A stretch of 44,264 nt of DNA from Actinomycetes bacterium (lineage in GTDB: Bacteria; Actinomycetota; Acidimicrobiia; Acidimicrobiales; Palsa-688): the NCBI GenBank assembly GCA_021788115.1, contig JAJYLA010000012.1, positions 1 to 44,264 on the forward strand, written 5' to 3'. The notes under the pieces are model-generated. The model was not told the origin of the DNA. It worked only from the letters and a program-made list of their open reading frames with translations, and did not search any database. Of the stretch, positions 28,461-35,845 are shown in pieces. The first letter of the stretch is position 1. Each line of letters starts with the position of its first letter. Both the position numbers and the translations under genes were made by a program.

Positions 28461-29366
28461 CTACCCGGCGGCGGACCCCTGGCGAACCCAGTGGTCGAGG
28501 ACATCGCCGAGGGTGACGTCGAGAGGTATTTCGGGCACCCAGCCCGTCGCCCCGTGCAGCCGGGCGGGGTCGCCCCGCATCTCGGGCAGGTCGGCCGGCC
28601 GCATCCGCTGCGCGTCGGCGACGATGGGGATGTCGACGCCGGCCAGCTCGAGGAGGCGGCGGGCCACCTGCTCGATGGCGACCGACTCGCCACGGCACAC
28701 GTTGTACACCTCGCCGGGGGCACCCGCCACGAGCAGGTCCCGGTAGGCGCGCACCACGTCGCGGACGTCCGTGATGTCGCGGCGCGCGGCGAGGTTGCCG
28801 GTGCGGAGGGTGCCGACGCCGCGGCGGACGGCCTCCGCTACCTGCTGCGCCAGCGCCGGCACGACGAAGTCGGGGCGCTGGCCGGGACCGGTGTGGTTGA
28901 AGGGGCGGGCCCTCACGACCTCGAGACTGCTTCCCAGCCACGCCTGGAGGCCGGCGAGCTCCGCCGCCGCCTTGCTGGCCGCGTAGGGGCTCGCCGGGGC
29001 GAAGGGGTGGTCCTCCCGGACGGGCAGGCTCTCGGCGTCGACGCGCCCGTACACCTCCGAGGAGCTGACGAGGAGCACGCGCGGGCGGCGGCGGCAGGCC
29101 AGGGCCGCCTGGAGCAGGTTCACCGTCCCGACGGCGTTCACCGCGAAGGTCGTGGCGGGGTCGACCCATGAGTCGTGGACGCTCGCCTGAGCGGCGAGGT
29201 GGCAGATCCCCTCGGGGGCGGCGCGGGTCACCGCATCGGCGAGGGCGGCGGCGTCGGTGACGTCGACCTCGGAGTCGAGGCCGACGACGACGTCGCCGCG
29301 CGACTCCAGGTGCGGGAGGAGCCATCCTGCGACGAAGCCCCTGCTGCCCGTAACCAGGACCCGCAC
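28461..29366 (-). CDS. rmd: GDP-6-deoxy-D-mannose reductase-like SDR
   Basis: A 301-residue extended short-chain dehydrogenase. The NAD(P)-binding motif is TGSRGFVAG (6-14), SSSEVYG carries the catalytic Ser, and YAASK gives the Tyr/Lys pair. RPFNHTGPGQ, RRDITDVRDVVRAY and GEVYNVC are the set typical of GDP-4-keto-6-deoxy-D-mannose reductase, which makes GDP-D-rhamnose. The partner GDP-mannose 4,6-dehydratase is not in the window. GTG 29366 lies 8 nt after TAGCGT, whose box overlaps the -10 of the divergent glycosyltransferase. Other 4-keto-sugar reductase activities cannot be excluded. Confidence 0.8.
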   Translation of the reverse strand: MRVLVTGSRGFVAGWLLPHLESRGDVVVGLDSEVDVTDAAALADAVTRAAPEGICHLAAQASVHDSWVDPATTFAVNAVGTVNLLQAALACRRRPRVLLVSSSEVYGRVDAESLPVREDHPFAPASPYAASKAAAELAGLQAWLGSSLEVVRARPFNHTGPGQRPDFVVPALAQQVAEAVRRGVGTLRTGNLAARRDITDVRDVVRAYRDLLVAGAPGEVYNVCRGESVAIEQVARRLLELAGVDIPIVADAQRMRPADLPEMRGDPARLHGATGWVPEIPLDVTLGDVLDHWVRQGSAAG

Positions 29367-29374
29367 GCCCGACG

Positions 29375-29384
29375 ACGCTAGCCT
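29375..29384. promoter_or_regulatory. overlapping divergent -10 boxes at GCTAGC
   Basis: Minus-strand TAGCGT (29380-29375, for rmd) and plus-strand TAGCCT (29379-29384, for the GT4 gene) share two base pairs at the centre of the palindrome GCTAGC. Distances to the start codons are 8 nt (rmd) and 20 nt (GT4, which has its own GAGGAGG). Confidence 0.45.
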
Positions 29385-29404
29385 GGCCTGAGGAGGCCCG
29401 GCAC

Positions 29405-30391
29405 GTGCGAGTAGTACACCTGCAGCGGCGAAGCTTCGCCGGGCACCACAGCATCGAGCGGGTGTTCGAGCAGGTGCGCGCCGCCCTACCCGAGCGCTAC
29501 CACGTCGAGGTCGTGGTGGCGGCCCGCCAGAGCACGGGCCTGCTGCCGCGCGCCGCGACGGTGCTCGACGCCCGCAGGCACCAGGGCGACGTCACGCACG
29601 TGACGGGGGACATCAACTTCGCCGGTCTCCTCCTGCGCCGCCGCAGCACGCTGCTCACCGTGCACGACACCGAGTTTCTCGAGCGGGCTGGACGGCTGAA
29701 GCGCCTCCTGTACGTGTGGCTGTGGCTGCGGCTGCCGGTGCGGCGCGCCGGCCTGGTGACCGTGCCGAGCGACGCCACACGGCGCGACCTGCTGCGCTGG
29801 GTTCGCGCCGATCCCTCCAAGGTCCGGGTCGTGCCGAACCCCGTCGCCGGCGGGTTCCGCCCCACCCCCCCGCCGGGGGGCCGGCCGGCGGTGCTCCTCG
29901 TGGGGACGCGCCCGAACAAGAACGTCGCCCGGGCGGCGGCCGCCCTCGAGGGGCTGGGCTGCTCGGCGGTGGTCGTCGGGAGTCTCGACGCCGAGCAGCG
30001 GCAGGCGTTCAGCCGCGCCGCTGTCGAGGTCCGCGAGCTCGGCGACGTGGACGACGAGGCTCTCCGCAGGGCGTACGAGGGCTGCCACCTGCTCCTCTTC
30101 CCCTCCACCAAGGAGGGCTTCGGCATCCCGGTGCTCGAGGCGCAGGCGGCGGGCCGCCCGGTGGTGACCAGCACCCTGCCCCCTCTCCGTGACGTCGCCG
30201 GCGGCGCAGCCTGCCTCGTCGACCCCTTCGACGTGGGGTCCATCGCGTCCGGGGTCCGCCGGGTGCTCTCCGACGCCGGCTACCGGGAGGACCTGGTCCT
30301 GCGGGGCCTGACCAACGCCGCCCGCTACAGCGCCGGGGCCGTCGCCGCCCGCTACGGCGCGCTCTACGACGAGCTGGCGAGCCGGGCGTAG
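29405..30391 (+). CDS. GT4-type glycosyltransferase
   Basis: A 328-residue GT-B fold glycosyltransferase, short for the family. The N-terminal Rossmann half includes LLTVHDTEFLE. The C-terminal half starts at VLLVGTRPNKNVARAA and has the donor-site motif FPSTKEGFGIPVLEAQAAG with the E-x7-E pair. Such enzymes add a sugar from a nucleotide donor with retention to a lipid-linked glycan at the inner membrane face. GTG 29405 has GAGGAGG 8 nt upstream. The last 28 bp overlap the convergent GT4 gene. Confidence 0.85.
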   Translation: MRVVHLQRRSFAGHHSIERVFEQVRAALPERYHVEVVVAARQSTGLLPRAATVLDARRHQGDVTHVTGDINFAGLLLRRRSTLLTVHDTEFLERAGRLKRLLYVWLWLRLPVRRAGLVTVPSDATRRDLLRWVRADPSKVRVVPNPVAGGFRPTPPPGGRPAVLLVGTRPNKNVARAAAALEGLGCSAVVVGSLDAEQRQAFSRAAVEVRELGDVDDEALRRAYEGCHLLLFPSTKEGFGIPVLEAQAAGRPVVTSTLPPLRDVAGGAACLVDPFDVGSIASGVRRVLSDAGYREDLVLRGLTNAARYSAGAVAARYGALYDELASRA

Positions 30392-31500
30392 ACGGACGCG
30401 AGGCCGCGGGCGGTCCTCTCCCAGCTGAAGGCGGAGGTGCGCGCCCTGCCGGCGCCGACCAGTCGGGCCCTCAGGTCCGGGTCGCTCAGAACCCGCTCCA
30501 GGGCCGCCGCGAGGTCGTCCACGTCGGCGGGGTCGGCGAGCTCCGCCGCGCCGCCGGCGACCTCGACCACGGCCCCGACGCGGGCCGCGACGACGGGAAC
30601 GCCCACGGTCATGGCTTCGAGCGGCGGGAAGCCGAACCCCTCGTAGAGGGACGGGTACGCGAGCAGCGCCGCCCCTTCGAGCAGCGCCCGGCGGGCGCCG
30701 GGGCCGACCGGCCCGGCCAGGACCACCCGCTCCCCCACCTCGCGGGGCAGTCGGGCGACGGCGTCGCGGACGGCCGGGGTGTCGGGCCCCTCGGCCCCCA
30801 CCAGCACGAGGGCCAGATCGGAGCGGCGGTCCGCCACCCGGGCGAACGCCCCCACCAGACGGGGCAGGTTCTTGCGCCTCTCCTGGCTGCCGACCGCCAG
30901 CACGTAGGGGCGGCCGGCCAGCCGGCCGGCCACCGCCGGGGAGACCGAGCCCTTCGGCCCGAGCGCCGGTATCCCGAACGGCACCACCGAGATCCGCCCG
31001 GCGGCGACCAGGCCCGGCCCGAAGTGCTCCTCGACCTCGGCGGCCACGTGCTCGGTCGTGACGTGCACGTGGGCGCCGCGGGCGATGGCACGCCGGAGGA
31101 CCGCCGGGAACGTCGCCACGACGGCGTTGGCGCTCCCGGGGTCGAGGACGAAGCCGATGTCGTTGACGGTGACGAGCGTCGGGTGCCGGCTCGGGGCGAC
31201 CACGAAGTTGGTGGCGTGCACCACGTCGGCATCCGCCAGCCACAGATCGAGGCGGGGCACGTCGCGGCGCGACCAGGCGGCGAGGAGCGCGCGCGTCGGC
31301 AGGCGGACGACACGGATCCCCGCCGGCAGGCCGTCGGAGCCGGTGCGGGCGCGAAGGCCGAGCGCATAGGGGATCAGCGTGGGGCCGTCGCCGAGGGCGG
31401 AGAGCGCGGCCCACGTCTCCTGCACGGAGAGGCCGATGCCCGTGCGGAACCCGAGCAGCGGCGTGACGTCCAGCGCGACCCGCGGCCTCGCGGCGCTCAT
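30364..31500 (-). CDS. GT4-type glycosyltransferase
   Basis: A 378-residue GT-B glycosyltransferase. It begins VALDVTPLLGFRTGIG (7-22), the usual start of mannosyltransferase-like GT4 proteins with the Gly-rich acceptor loop. VLAVGSQERRKNLPRL starts the donor half. YPSLYEGFGFPPLEAMTVG carries the E-x7-E motif. Similar proteins are mannosyl- or rhamnosyltransferases of polysaccharide clusters; the donor cannot be read from sequence. ATG 31500 is preferred, although an in-frame GTG at 31545 would add 15 residues. It is divergent from another GT4 gene and convergently overlaps a third. Confidence 0.85.
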   Translation of the reverse strand: MSAARPRVALDVTPLLGFRTGIGLSVQETWAALSALGDGPTLIPYALGLRARTGSDGLPAGIRVVRLPTRALLAAWSRRDVPRLDLWLADADVVHATNFVVAPSRHPTLVTVNDIGFVLDPGSANAVVATFPAVLRRAIARGAHVHVTTEHVAAEVEEHFGPGLVAAGRISVVPFGIPALGPKGSVSPAVAGRLAGRPYVLAVGSQERRKNLPRLVGAFARVADRRSDLALVLVGAEGPDTPAVRDAVARLPREVGERVVLAGPVGPGARRALLEGAALLAYPSLYEGFGFPPLEAMTVGVPVVAARVGAVVEVAGGAAELADPADVDDLAAALERVLSDPDLRARLVGAGRARTSAFSWERTARGLASVYARLASSS

Positions 31501-31535
31501 CGGCGCTGCCCGGCGGGGCGCGCCCAGGCCGCCGG

Positions 31536-31541
31536 TAGCAT
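31536..31541 (+). promoter_or_regulatory. -10 box for mini-ORF / GT4 transcript
   Basis: TAGCAT lies 8 nt before ATG 31550, the same spacing as at other nearly leaderless starts in this window. Confidence 0.4.
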
Positions 31542-31549
31542 CCACCCCG

Positions 31550-31573
31550 ATGATCGAGGCCCCCTCGCGTTGA
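31550..31573 (+). CDS. seven-codon upstream ORF coupled to GT4 gene
   Basis: ATG 31550 opens MIEAPSR and stops at TGA 31571-31573, which overlaps the TTG start of the glycosyltransferase (TTGA). With a -10 box 8 nt upstream, ribosomes would load on this tiny ORF at the transcript's 5' end and re-initiate at the TTG, which has no Shine-Dalgarno of its own. The peptide is unlikely to have a function itself; it would serve translational coupling. Confidence 0.4.
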   Translation: MIEAPSR

Positions 31574-32715
31574 CCGCCCGTCGCACCTTTCGTATCCTTT
31601 CGATCCAGCCGGTGGCGGACGGAGGCGGCTCCGAGGTCGCCCTGATCCGGCTGTTCCGGTGCCTGGCGGGGCGCGGCTGGGAGTGCCACGTCGCCGTTCC
31701 GGAGCAGGCTCGGCTGGCCGACGAGTATGCCGCCTCGGGCGCCGCCGTGCACGTCGTGGGCATGGCGCGCCTGACGACCAGCGGGGGGCCGGTACGCTGG
31801 GTGCGCTACGCCGCCGGCTGGCCGCCGACCGTCGCCCGCCTCGCCCGCCTGGCGCGAGACCTCGACGTCGACGTCGTGCACTCCAACTCCCTGCACGCCT
31901 GGCACGGCTGGGCGGCCGCCGCCCTGTCCCGCAGGCCGCACGTGTGGCACGCGCGCGAGATCGTGTTCCAGTCCCCCTACGCGCTCCGTGTCGAGCGCTG
32001 GCTCGCCCGGCGCTTCGCCGACCGGGTCGTCGCCGTGTCGGACGCCGTCGCCGCCCAGCTCGACCCGGCCAACGTGGTGGTCGTCACCGACGAGGCCGAC
32101 CCGGACCGTTTCGGCCCCGAGCGGGCCGGCCGGTTCCGGGCCGGCGCCGGCATCGCCGACGACGTGGCGCTGGTCGGGTCGGTGGCCCGCCTCGACACGT
32201 GGAAGGGCTTCGAGGTCCTCCTCGACGCCGTGGCGGACATGCAGGCCGCCCGCCCCGGCCTCGAGGTCGCGGTCGCCGGCGGCGCCGTCGAGGGCAAGGA
32301 GGACTACGCCGCGGCGCTGCGCCGCCGGGCCGGCGCCATGGCGGGTGTGCACTGGCTCGGCCGCCGGGCCGACGTCGAGGACCTGATGGCCGACCTCGAC
32401 GTCTTCGTGCAGGTCTCCACCGAGCCGGAGCCCTACGGGCTGGTCCTCGTGGAGGCGCTGGCGTCGGGGGTGCCCGTGGTTGCCGGCGCCGCCGGGGGTC
32501 CGCTGGAGATCCTCCGGGGGCTGCCGGAGCAGGCGGGAAGGCTGGTCCCCCCCGGCGACGCCGCCGCCCTCGCCTCGGCCGTGGTGTCGCTGCTGCCCGA
32601 GGGCCCCTCGTCGGCGGAGCGCCGCCGGGCGCGGGGGGTTCTGCGGCGCCCCTCCCCCGACGGGGCGGCCGAGATCTTCGAGGCCGCCGCGCGCCGACGC
32701 CGGCGCGGCGGCTGA
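31570..32715 (+). CDS. GT4-type glycosyltransferase
   Basis: A 381-residue GT-B glycosyltransferase. RILSIQPVADGGGSEVALIRL at the N-terminus (first part diagnostic) is the GGxE acceptor-site loop. HSNSLHAWHG and VWHARE follow, the C-terminal half begins at ALVGSVARLDTWKG, and EPEPYGLVLVEALASG carries the E-x7-E donor motif. TTG 31570 is inferred because the conserved fold starts at once and the TTG overlaps the stop of a seven-codon upstream ORF; no ATG or GTG in frame is nearby. It ends 37 nt before cofD, which has its own promoter. Likely role: envelope polysaccharide assembly. Confidence 0.83.
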   Translation: MTARRTFRILSIQPVADGGGSEVALIRLFRCLAGRGWECHVAVPEQARLADEYAASGAAVHVVGMARLTTSGGPVRWVRYAAGWPPTVARLARLARDLDVDVVHSNSLHAWHGWAAAALSRRPHVWHAREIVFQSPYALRVERWLARRFADRVVAVSDAVAAQLDPANVVVVTDEADPDRFGPERAGRFRAGAGIADDVALVGSVARLDTWKGFEVLLDAVADMQAARPGLEVAVAGGAVEGKEDYAAALRRRAGAMAGVHWLGRRADVEDLMADLDVFVQVSTEPEPYGLVLVEALASGVPVVAGAAGGPLEILRGLPEQAGRLVPPGDAAALASAVVSLLPEGPSSAERRRARGVLRRPSPDGAAEIFEAAARRRRRGG

Positions 32716-32740
32716 TCGGGGCGCCGGCCGCCGCCACAGC

Positions 32741-32752
32741 TAGGGTGGCCCC
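32741..32752 (+). promoter_or_regulatory. -10 box for leaderless cofD
   Basis: TAGGGT (32741-32746) is 6 nt before the GTG of cofD, the clearest example of the leaderless pattern here. It gives cofD-cofE a promoter independent of the upstream glycosyltransferase. Confidence 0.55.
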
Positions 32753-33706
32753 GTGATCGTGGCTCTCGCCGGCGGCGTCGGCGCCGCCAGAATGCTCGTC
32801 GGGCTGTCGGCTGCCGTCGACCCCGCGGGGATCACGGCGGTGGTCAACACCGGCGACGACACCATCCTCCACGGGCTCCACATCAGCCCCGACCTCGACA
32901 CCGTCACCTACACGCTCGCCGGGGTGGTCGACCCCGGGACCGGGTGGGGTCTCGCCGGCGAGACGTGGGCGGCGATGGAGGAGCTGCGCGCCTGCAGCGG
33001 CGGGCGCCTCGGGTGGTTCAGCCTGGGCGACCGGGATCTCGGCACCCACCTGTACCGCACGACGCGGATGGGGGAGGGCGCGACGCTGAGCGCCGTCACC
33101 GCGGAGATCGCCGCCCGCTGGAGCGTGGCGGTTCGCCTGCTGCCCATGTCCGACGAGCGGGTCGAGACCCGCGTCGTGCTCGCCGACACGGGCACCGAGG
33201 TCGGCTTCCAGGAGTACTTCGTCGGCCGGCGCCACGACGTCGCCGTCAGCGCCGTGCGCCTCGCCGGAGCGGATGCGGCGGCGGCTGCCCCCGGCGTCCT
33301 CGACGCCATCGCCGGCGCCGATCTCCTCGTGATCTGCCCGTCGAACCCCATCGTGTCGATCGGCCCCGTCCTCGCCACCGGCGGCATCGGCGCCGCGGTC
33401 GCCCGCCGGCGCGACGCGGTCGTCGCGGTCTCGCCGATCGTCGCCGGCAGGGCCCTCAAGGGCCCGGCGGACCGGATGCTGGCCGAGCTGGGCCACGAGC
33501 CGTCGGTGGTCGGGGTGGCGCGCCTGTGGGCGCCCTACGCCGCGGCGCTCGTGATCGACGAGGCCGACGCCGGGCGCGCCGGCGACATCGAGGCCCTCGG
33601 GGTGCGCCCGGTGGTCGCGCGAACGGTGATGACAGGCCCCGCCGAGTCGGCGGCGCTGGGTCGCGCCGTGGTCGACGCCGGCTCCGGGCCTCCTGCCCCC
33701 CGCTAG
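32753..33706 (+). CDS. cofD: 2-phospho-L-lactate transferase (FbiA/CofD)
   Basis: A 317-residue enzyme of coenzyme F420 synthesis that joins the phospho-lactyl or phosphoenolpyruvyl moiety of a GDP-activated intermediate to Fo. Diagnostic motifs are LAGGVGAARM (5-14), NTGDD (32-36), HGLHISPDLDTVTYTLAG and GDRDLGTHLYRT, then PSNPIVSIGP for GDP binding. GTG 32753 starts directly after the -10 box, so the mRNA is leaderless. Two bases separate its TAG from the GTG of cofE. In mycobacteria the same pair (fbiA-fbiB) lies in the equivalent neighbourhood. Confidence 0.95.
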   Translation: MIVALAGGVGAARMLVGLSAAVDPAGITAVVNTGDDTILHGLHISPDLDTVTYTLAGVVDPGTGWGLAGETWAAMEELRACSGGRLGWFSLGDRDLGTHLYRTTRMGEGATLSAVTAEIAARWSVAVRLLPMSDERVETRVVLADTGTEVGFQEYFVGRRHDVAVSAVRLAGADAAAAAPGVLDAIAGADLLVICPSNPIVSIGPVLATGGIGAAVARRRDAVVAVSPIVAGRALKGPADRMLAELGHEPSVVGVARLWAPYAAALVIDEADAGRAGDIEALGVRPVVARTVMTGPAESAALGRAVVDAGSGPPAPR

Positions 33707-33708
33707 CC

Positions 33709-34404
33709 GTGTCCCTCACCGTCATCCCCGTCGAGGGGATACCCGAGATCGAGCCGGGCGACGAGATCGCCGCCGAGATCGTCGCCCGCGTCGAGCTCCG
33801 CGACGGGGACGTGGTGGTGGTCACCCAGAAGGTGGTGTCCAAGGCCGAGGGGCGGATGGTAGCCGTCGACACCGACGACCCTTCCACCGTGAAAGCGGTC
33901 GTCCGCCAGGAGTCGGTGCGGATCCTGCGCCAGCGCGGCGAGCTTCTTCTGACCGAGACCCGCCACGGCTTCGTCTGCGCCAACGCCGGCGTCGACCTCT
34001 CCAACGTCGAGAAGGGGTGGGCGGTGCTGCTGCCCGTCGACCCGGACCGCTCCGCCCGGCGCATACGCGACGGCATTCGCGCACGCGCCGGCGTCGAGGT
34101 CGGGGTGGTCGTCTCCGACACCTTCGGCCGCACCTGGCGGCGGGGGCTGACCGACGTCGCGATCGGCGTCGCCGGGGTGGCGGCCGTCGTGGACCTCCGC
34201 GGCACCCTCGACGCCCGGGGGCGGGAGCTCGCCGTCACCGAGGTGTGCGTCGCTGACGAGATCGCGGGCGCGGCCGAGCTGGTGATGGGCAAGGCGTCCG
34301 CTGTCCCGGTGGCCGTCGTGCGCGGCGTGGACCCGGCGTGGCTGCGCGAAGGGTCCGTCCGGGAGGAGATCGTGCGGCCCTACGGCGAGGATCTTTTTCG
34401 GTAG
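33709..34404 (+). CDS. cofE: coenzyme F420:L-glutamate ligase (CofE, single domain)
   Basis: A 231-residue GTP-dependent ligase that adds glutamates to F420-0. Recognised by IPEIEPGDEIAAEIV, VVVTQKVVSKAEGR, ETRHGFVCANAGVDLSN, VVVSDTFGRTWRRG and ELVMGKASAVPVAVVRG. Unlike mycobacterial FbiB (about 450 residues) it lacks the C-terminal FMN nitroreductase-like domain that reduces dehydro-F420-0, so that activity must be encoded elsewhere. GTG 33709 is two bases after the cofD stop, showing coupling. A hairpin at 34435 follows. Confidence 0.94.
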   Translation: MSLTVIPVEGIPEIEPGDEIAAEIVARVELRDGDVVVVTQKVVSKAEGRMVAVDTDDPSTVKAVVRQESVRILRQRGELLLTETRHGFVCANAGVDLSNVEKGWAVLLPVDPDRSARRIRDGIRARAGVEVGVVVSDTFGRTWRRGLTDVAIGVAGVAAVVDLRGTLDARGRELAVTEVCVADEIAGAAELVMGKASAVPVAVVRGVDPAWLREGSVREEIVRPYGEDLFR

Positions 34405-34434
34405 CGGGACAAGAACCGAAGGCCCCCGTTCCCG

Positions 34435-34451
34435 CCCCGCCACCCGCGGGG
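34435..34451. terminator. hairpin between convergent genes
   Basis: CCCCGC (34435-34440) and GCGGGG (34446-34451) form a perfect 6-bp stem with a 5-nt loop between the cofE stop and the convergent VOC gene. No U-tract. Confidence 0.4.
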
Positions 34452-34469
34452 AGCCGCGCAGCAGCGCAG

Positions 34470-34859
34470 CTACGGCGCGGACGGCTTCGCCAGTACCTCC
34501 TCCACGGTGCGGCGGAGAAGGCAGAACTCGTTGCCTTCCGGGTCGGCGAAAACCACCCACGTCACATCCGGACCCTGACCGACGTCGACTCGCCGGGCGC
34601 CGAGTCCCTCCAGGCGGTCAACCTCCGCCGCGAAGGTCGTCCCGTCGGCGCGCAGGTCGAGGTGCAGCCGGTTCTTCACCTGCTTGGCTTCGGGCACCGG
34701 GAGAATGTCGAGGGTCGGCAGGCCTCCCCCTGGCGACGCCAGGCTGATGCCCTCCTCGCCGTCTTCGACCACGCCCCACCCGAGGACGGCGGCCCAGAAG
34801 CCGGCCACCGCACGAGGGTCGACGGCATCGATGCACACGCACGAGATGCGAGAAGTCAT
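34470..34859 (-). CDS. VOC (glyoxalase-like) family protein
   Basis: A 129-residue protein with the vicinal-oxygen-chelate beta-alpha-beta-beta-beta plan. An N-terminal module runs from ISCVCIDAVDPRAVAGFW to the middle, and a second starts at NRLHLDLRADG and ends WVVFADPEGNEFCLL, the signature of glyoxalase/dioxygenase-like proteins. Candidate metal ligands include His in HLDL and Glu in NEFC. Substrate unknown. ATG 34859 has only a weak AGGA upstream. It follows galE by 35 nt on the same strand and may be read from the polysaccharide operon, but looks functionally unrelated. Confidence 0.78.
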   Translation of the reverse strand: MTSRISCVCIDAVDPRAVAGFWAAVLGWGVVEDGEEGISLASPGGGLPTLDILPVPEAKQVKNRLHLDLRADGTTFAAEVDRLEGLGARRVDVGQGPDVTWVVFADPEGNEFCLLRRTVEEVLAKPSAP

Positions 34860-34894
34860 GGGGACGATCCTGCCACGGGGGTGGGCGTCGCTGG

Positions 34895-35845
34895 CTAGGC
34901 GCGCTCGGCCCGGAACCAGTCCAGCACGGCCGCTGTGCCCTCGGCGAGCGTCGTCCAGGGTTTCCAGCCGAGGTGGATGGCCGCCCGGCGGGGGTCGAGG
35001 CAGCTGCGCTCGAGCTCGCCGGGCCGGGCCGGGGCGAGCACGGCGGGCTGGTCGGTGGCGACGTGGGCGGCCATCGTGGCGTACAGCGTGTTGACGCTGG
35101 TCTCCACGCCGGTGCCCACGTTGAGCAGCAGCCCCCCGCCGCGATCGGCGGCCCGGGCGAAGGCGTCGACGACGTCGTCGACGTAGACGAAGTCGCGGGT
35201 CTGGGTGCCGTCGCCAAACACCGTGCACGGCCTGCCGGCCAGCAGCCGGCTGGCGAAGATGGCCACCACGCCCGCCTCGCCGTTGGGGTCCTGGCGCGGC
35301 CCGTAGACGTTGGCGAGGGCGAGGGCGGTGAACTCCAGGTTGTGCAATTCCCGGTACGCGACCAGGTAGTCGCCGACCGCCTTCTTGGCGACGCCGTAGG
35401 GCGACAGCGGCACCTGAGGGTGCGATTCCTTCACGGGCAGCTCGGCGGGGTCCGGGTCCCCGTAGATGGTCCCGCCGCTCGAGGCGAACACCACCTTCCG
35501 CGCCCCCGAAACCCGCGCCGCCTCGAGCACGCGGACCGAGCCGAGGACGTTCACTTCCGTGTCGAAGACCGGGTCGGCGACCGACACTCGGACGTCGGCC
35601 TGCGCCGCCAGGTGGAACACCACCTCGGGGTGGACCTTGTTGGCCAGCTCGGCGAGGTCCGGCGAGCGGATGTCCAGTTGATGGAAGGTCACGTGCCCGT
35701 CCCGGCTGCGCCGCGCCTCGGCGAGGTTGGCCAGCGACCCGGTGGAGAGGTTGTCGACGACATCGACGGTGTGGCCCTCCGCCAGGAGCCGGTCCACGAG
35801 GTTGGAGCCGATGAACCCGGCGCCGCCCGTCACCAGGGTCCTCAC
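34895..35845 (-). CDS. galE: UDP-glucose 4-epimerase-like SDR
   Basis: A 316-residue extended SDR: TGGAGFIGS (6-14) for NAD, SSGGTIYGD with the catalytic Ser/Thr, YGVAK (Tyr/Lys pair), ALANVYGPRQ and TRDFVYVDDVV. These fit bacterial and archaeal GalE-type UDP-sugar 4-epimerases, giving UDP-galactose or a uronate/GlcNAc equivalent. GTG 35845 overlaps the stop of the upstream nucleotidyltransferase by 4 nt (GTGA), one of a chain of such couplings. It is the last biosynthetic gene of the operon. Confidence 0.82.
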   Translation of the reverse strand: MRTLVTGGAGFIGSNLVDRLLAEGHTVDVVDNLSTGSLANLAEARRSRDGHVTFHQLDIRSPDLAELANKVHPEVVFHLAAQADVRVSVADPVFDTEVNVLGSVRVLEAARVSGARKVVFASSGGTIYGDPDPAELPVKESHPQVPLSPYGVAKKAVGDYLVAYRELHNLEFTALALANVYGPRQDPNGEAGVVAIFASRLLAGRPCTVFGDGTQTRDFVYVDDVVDAFARAADRGGGLLLNVGTGVETSVNTLYATMAAHVATDQPAVLAPARPGELERSCLDPRRAAIHLGWKPWTTLAEGTAAVLDWFRAERA

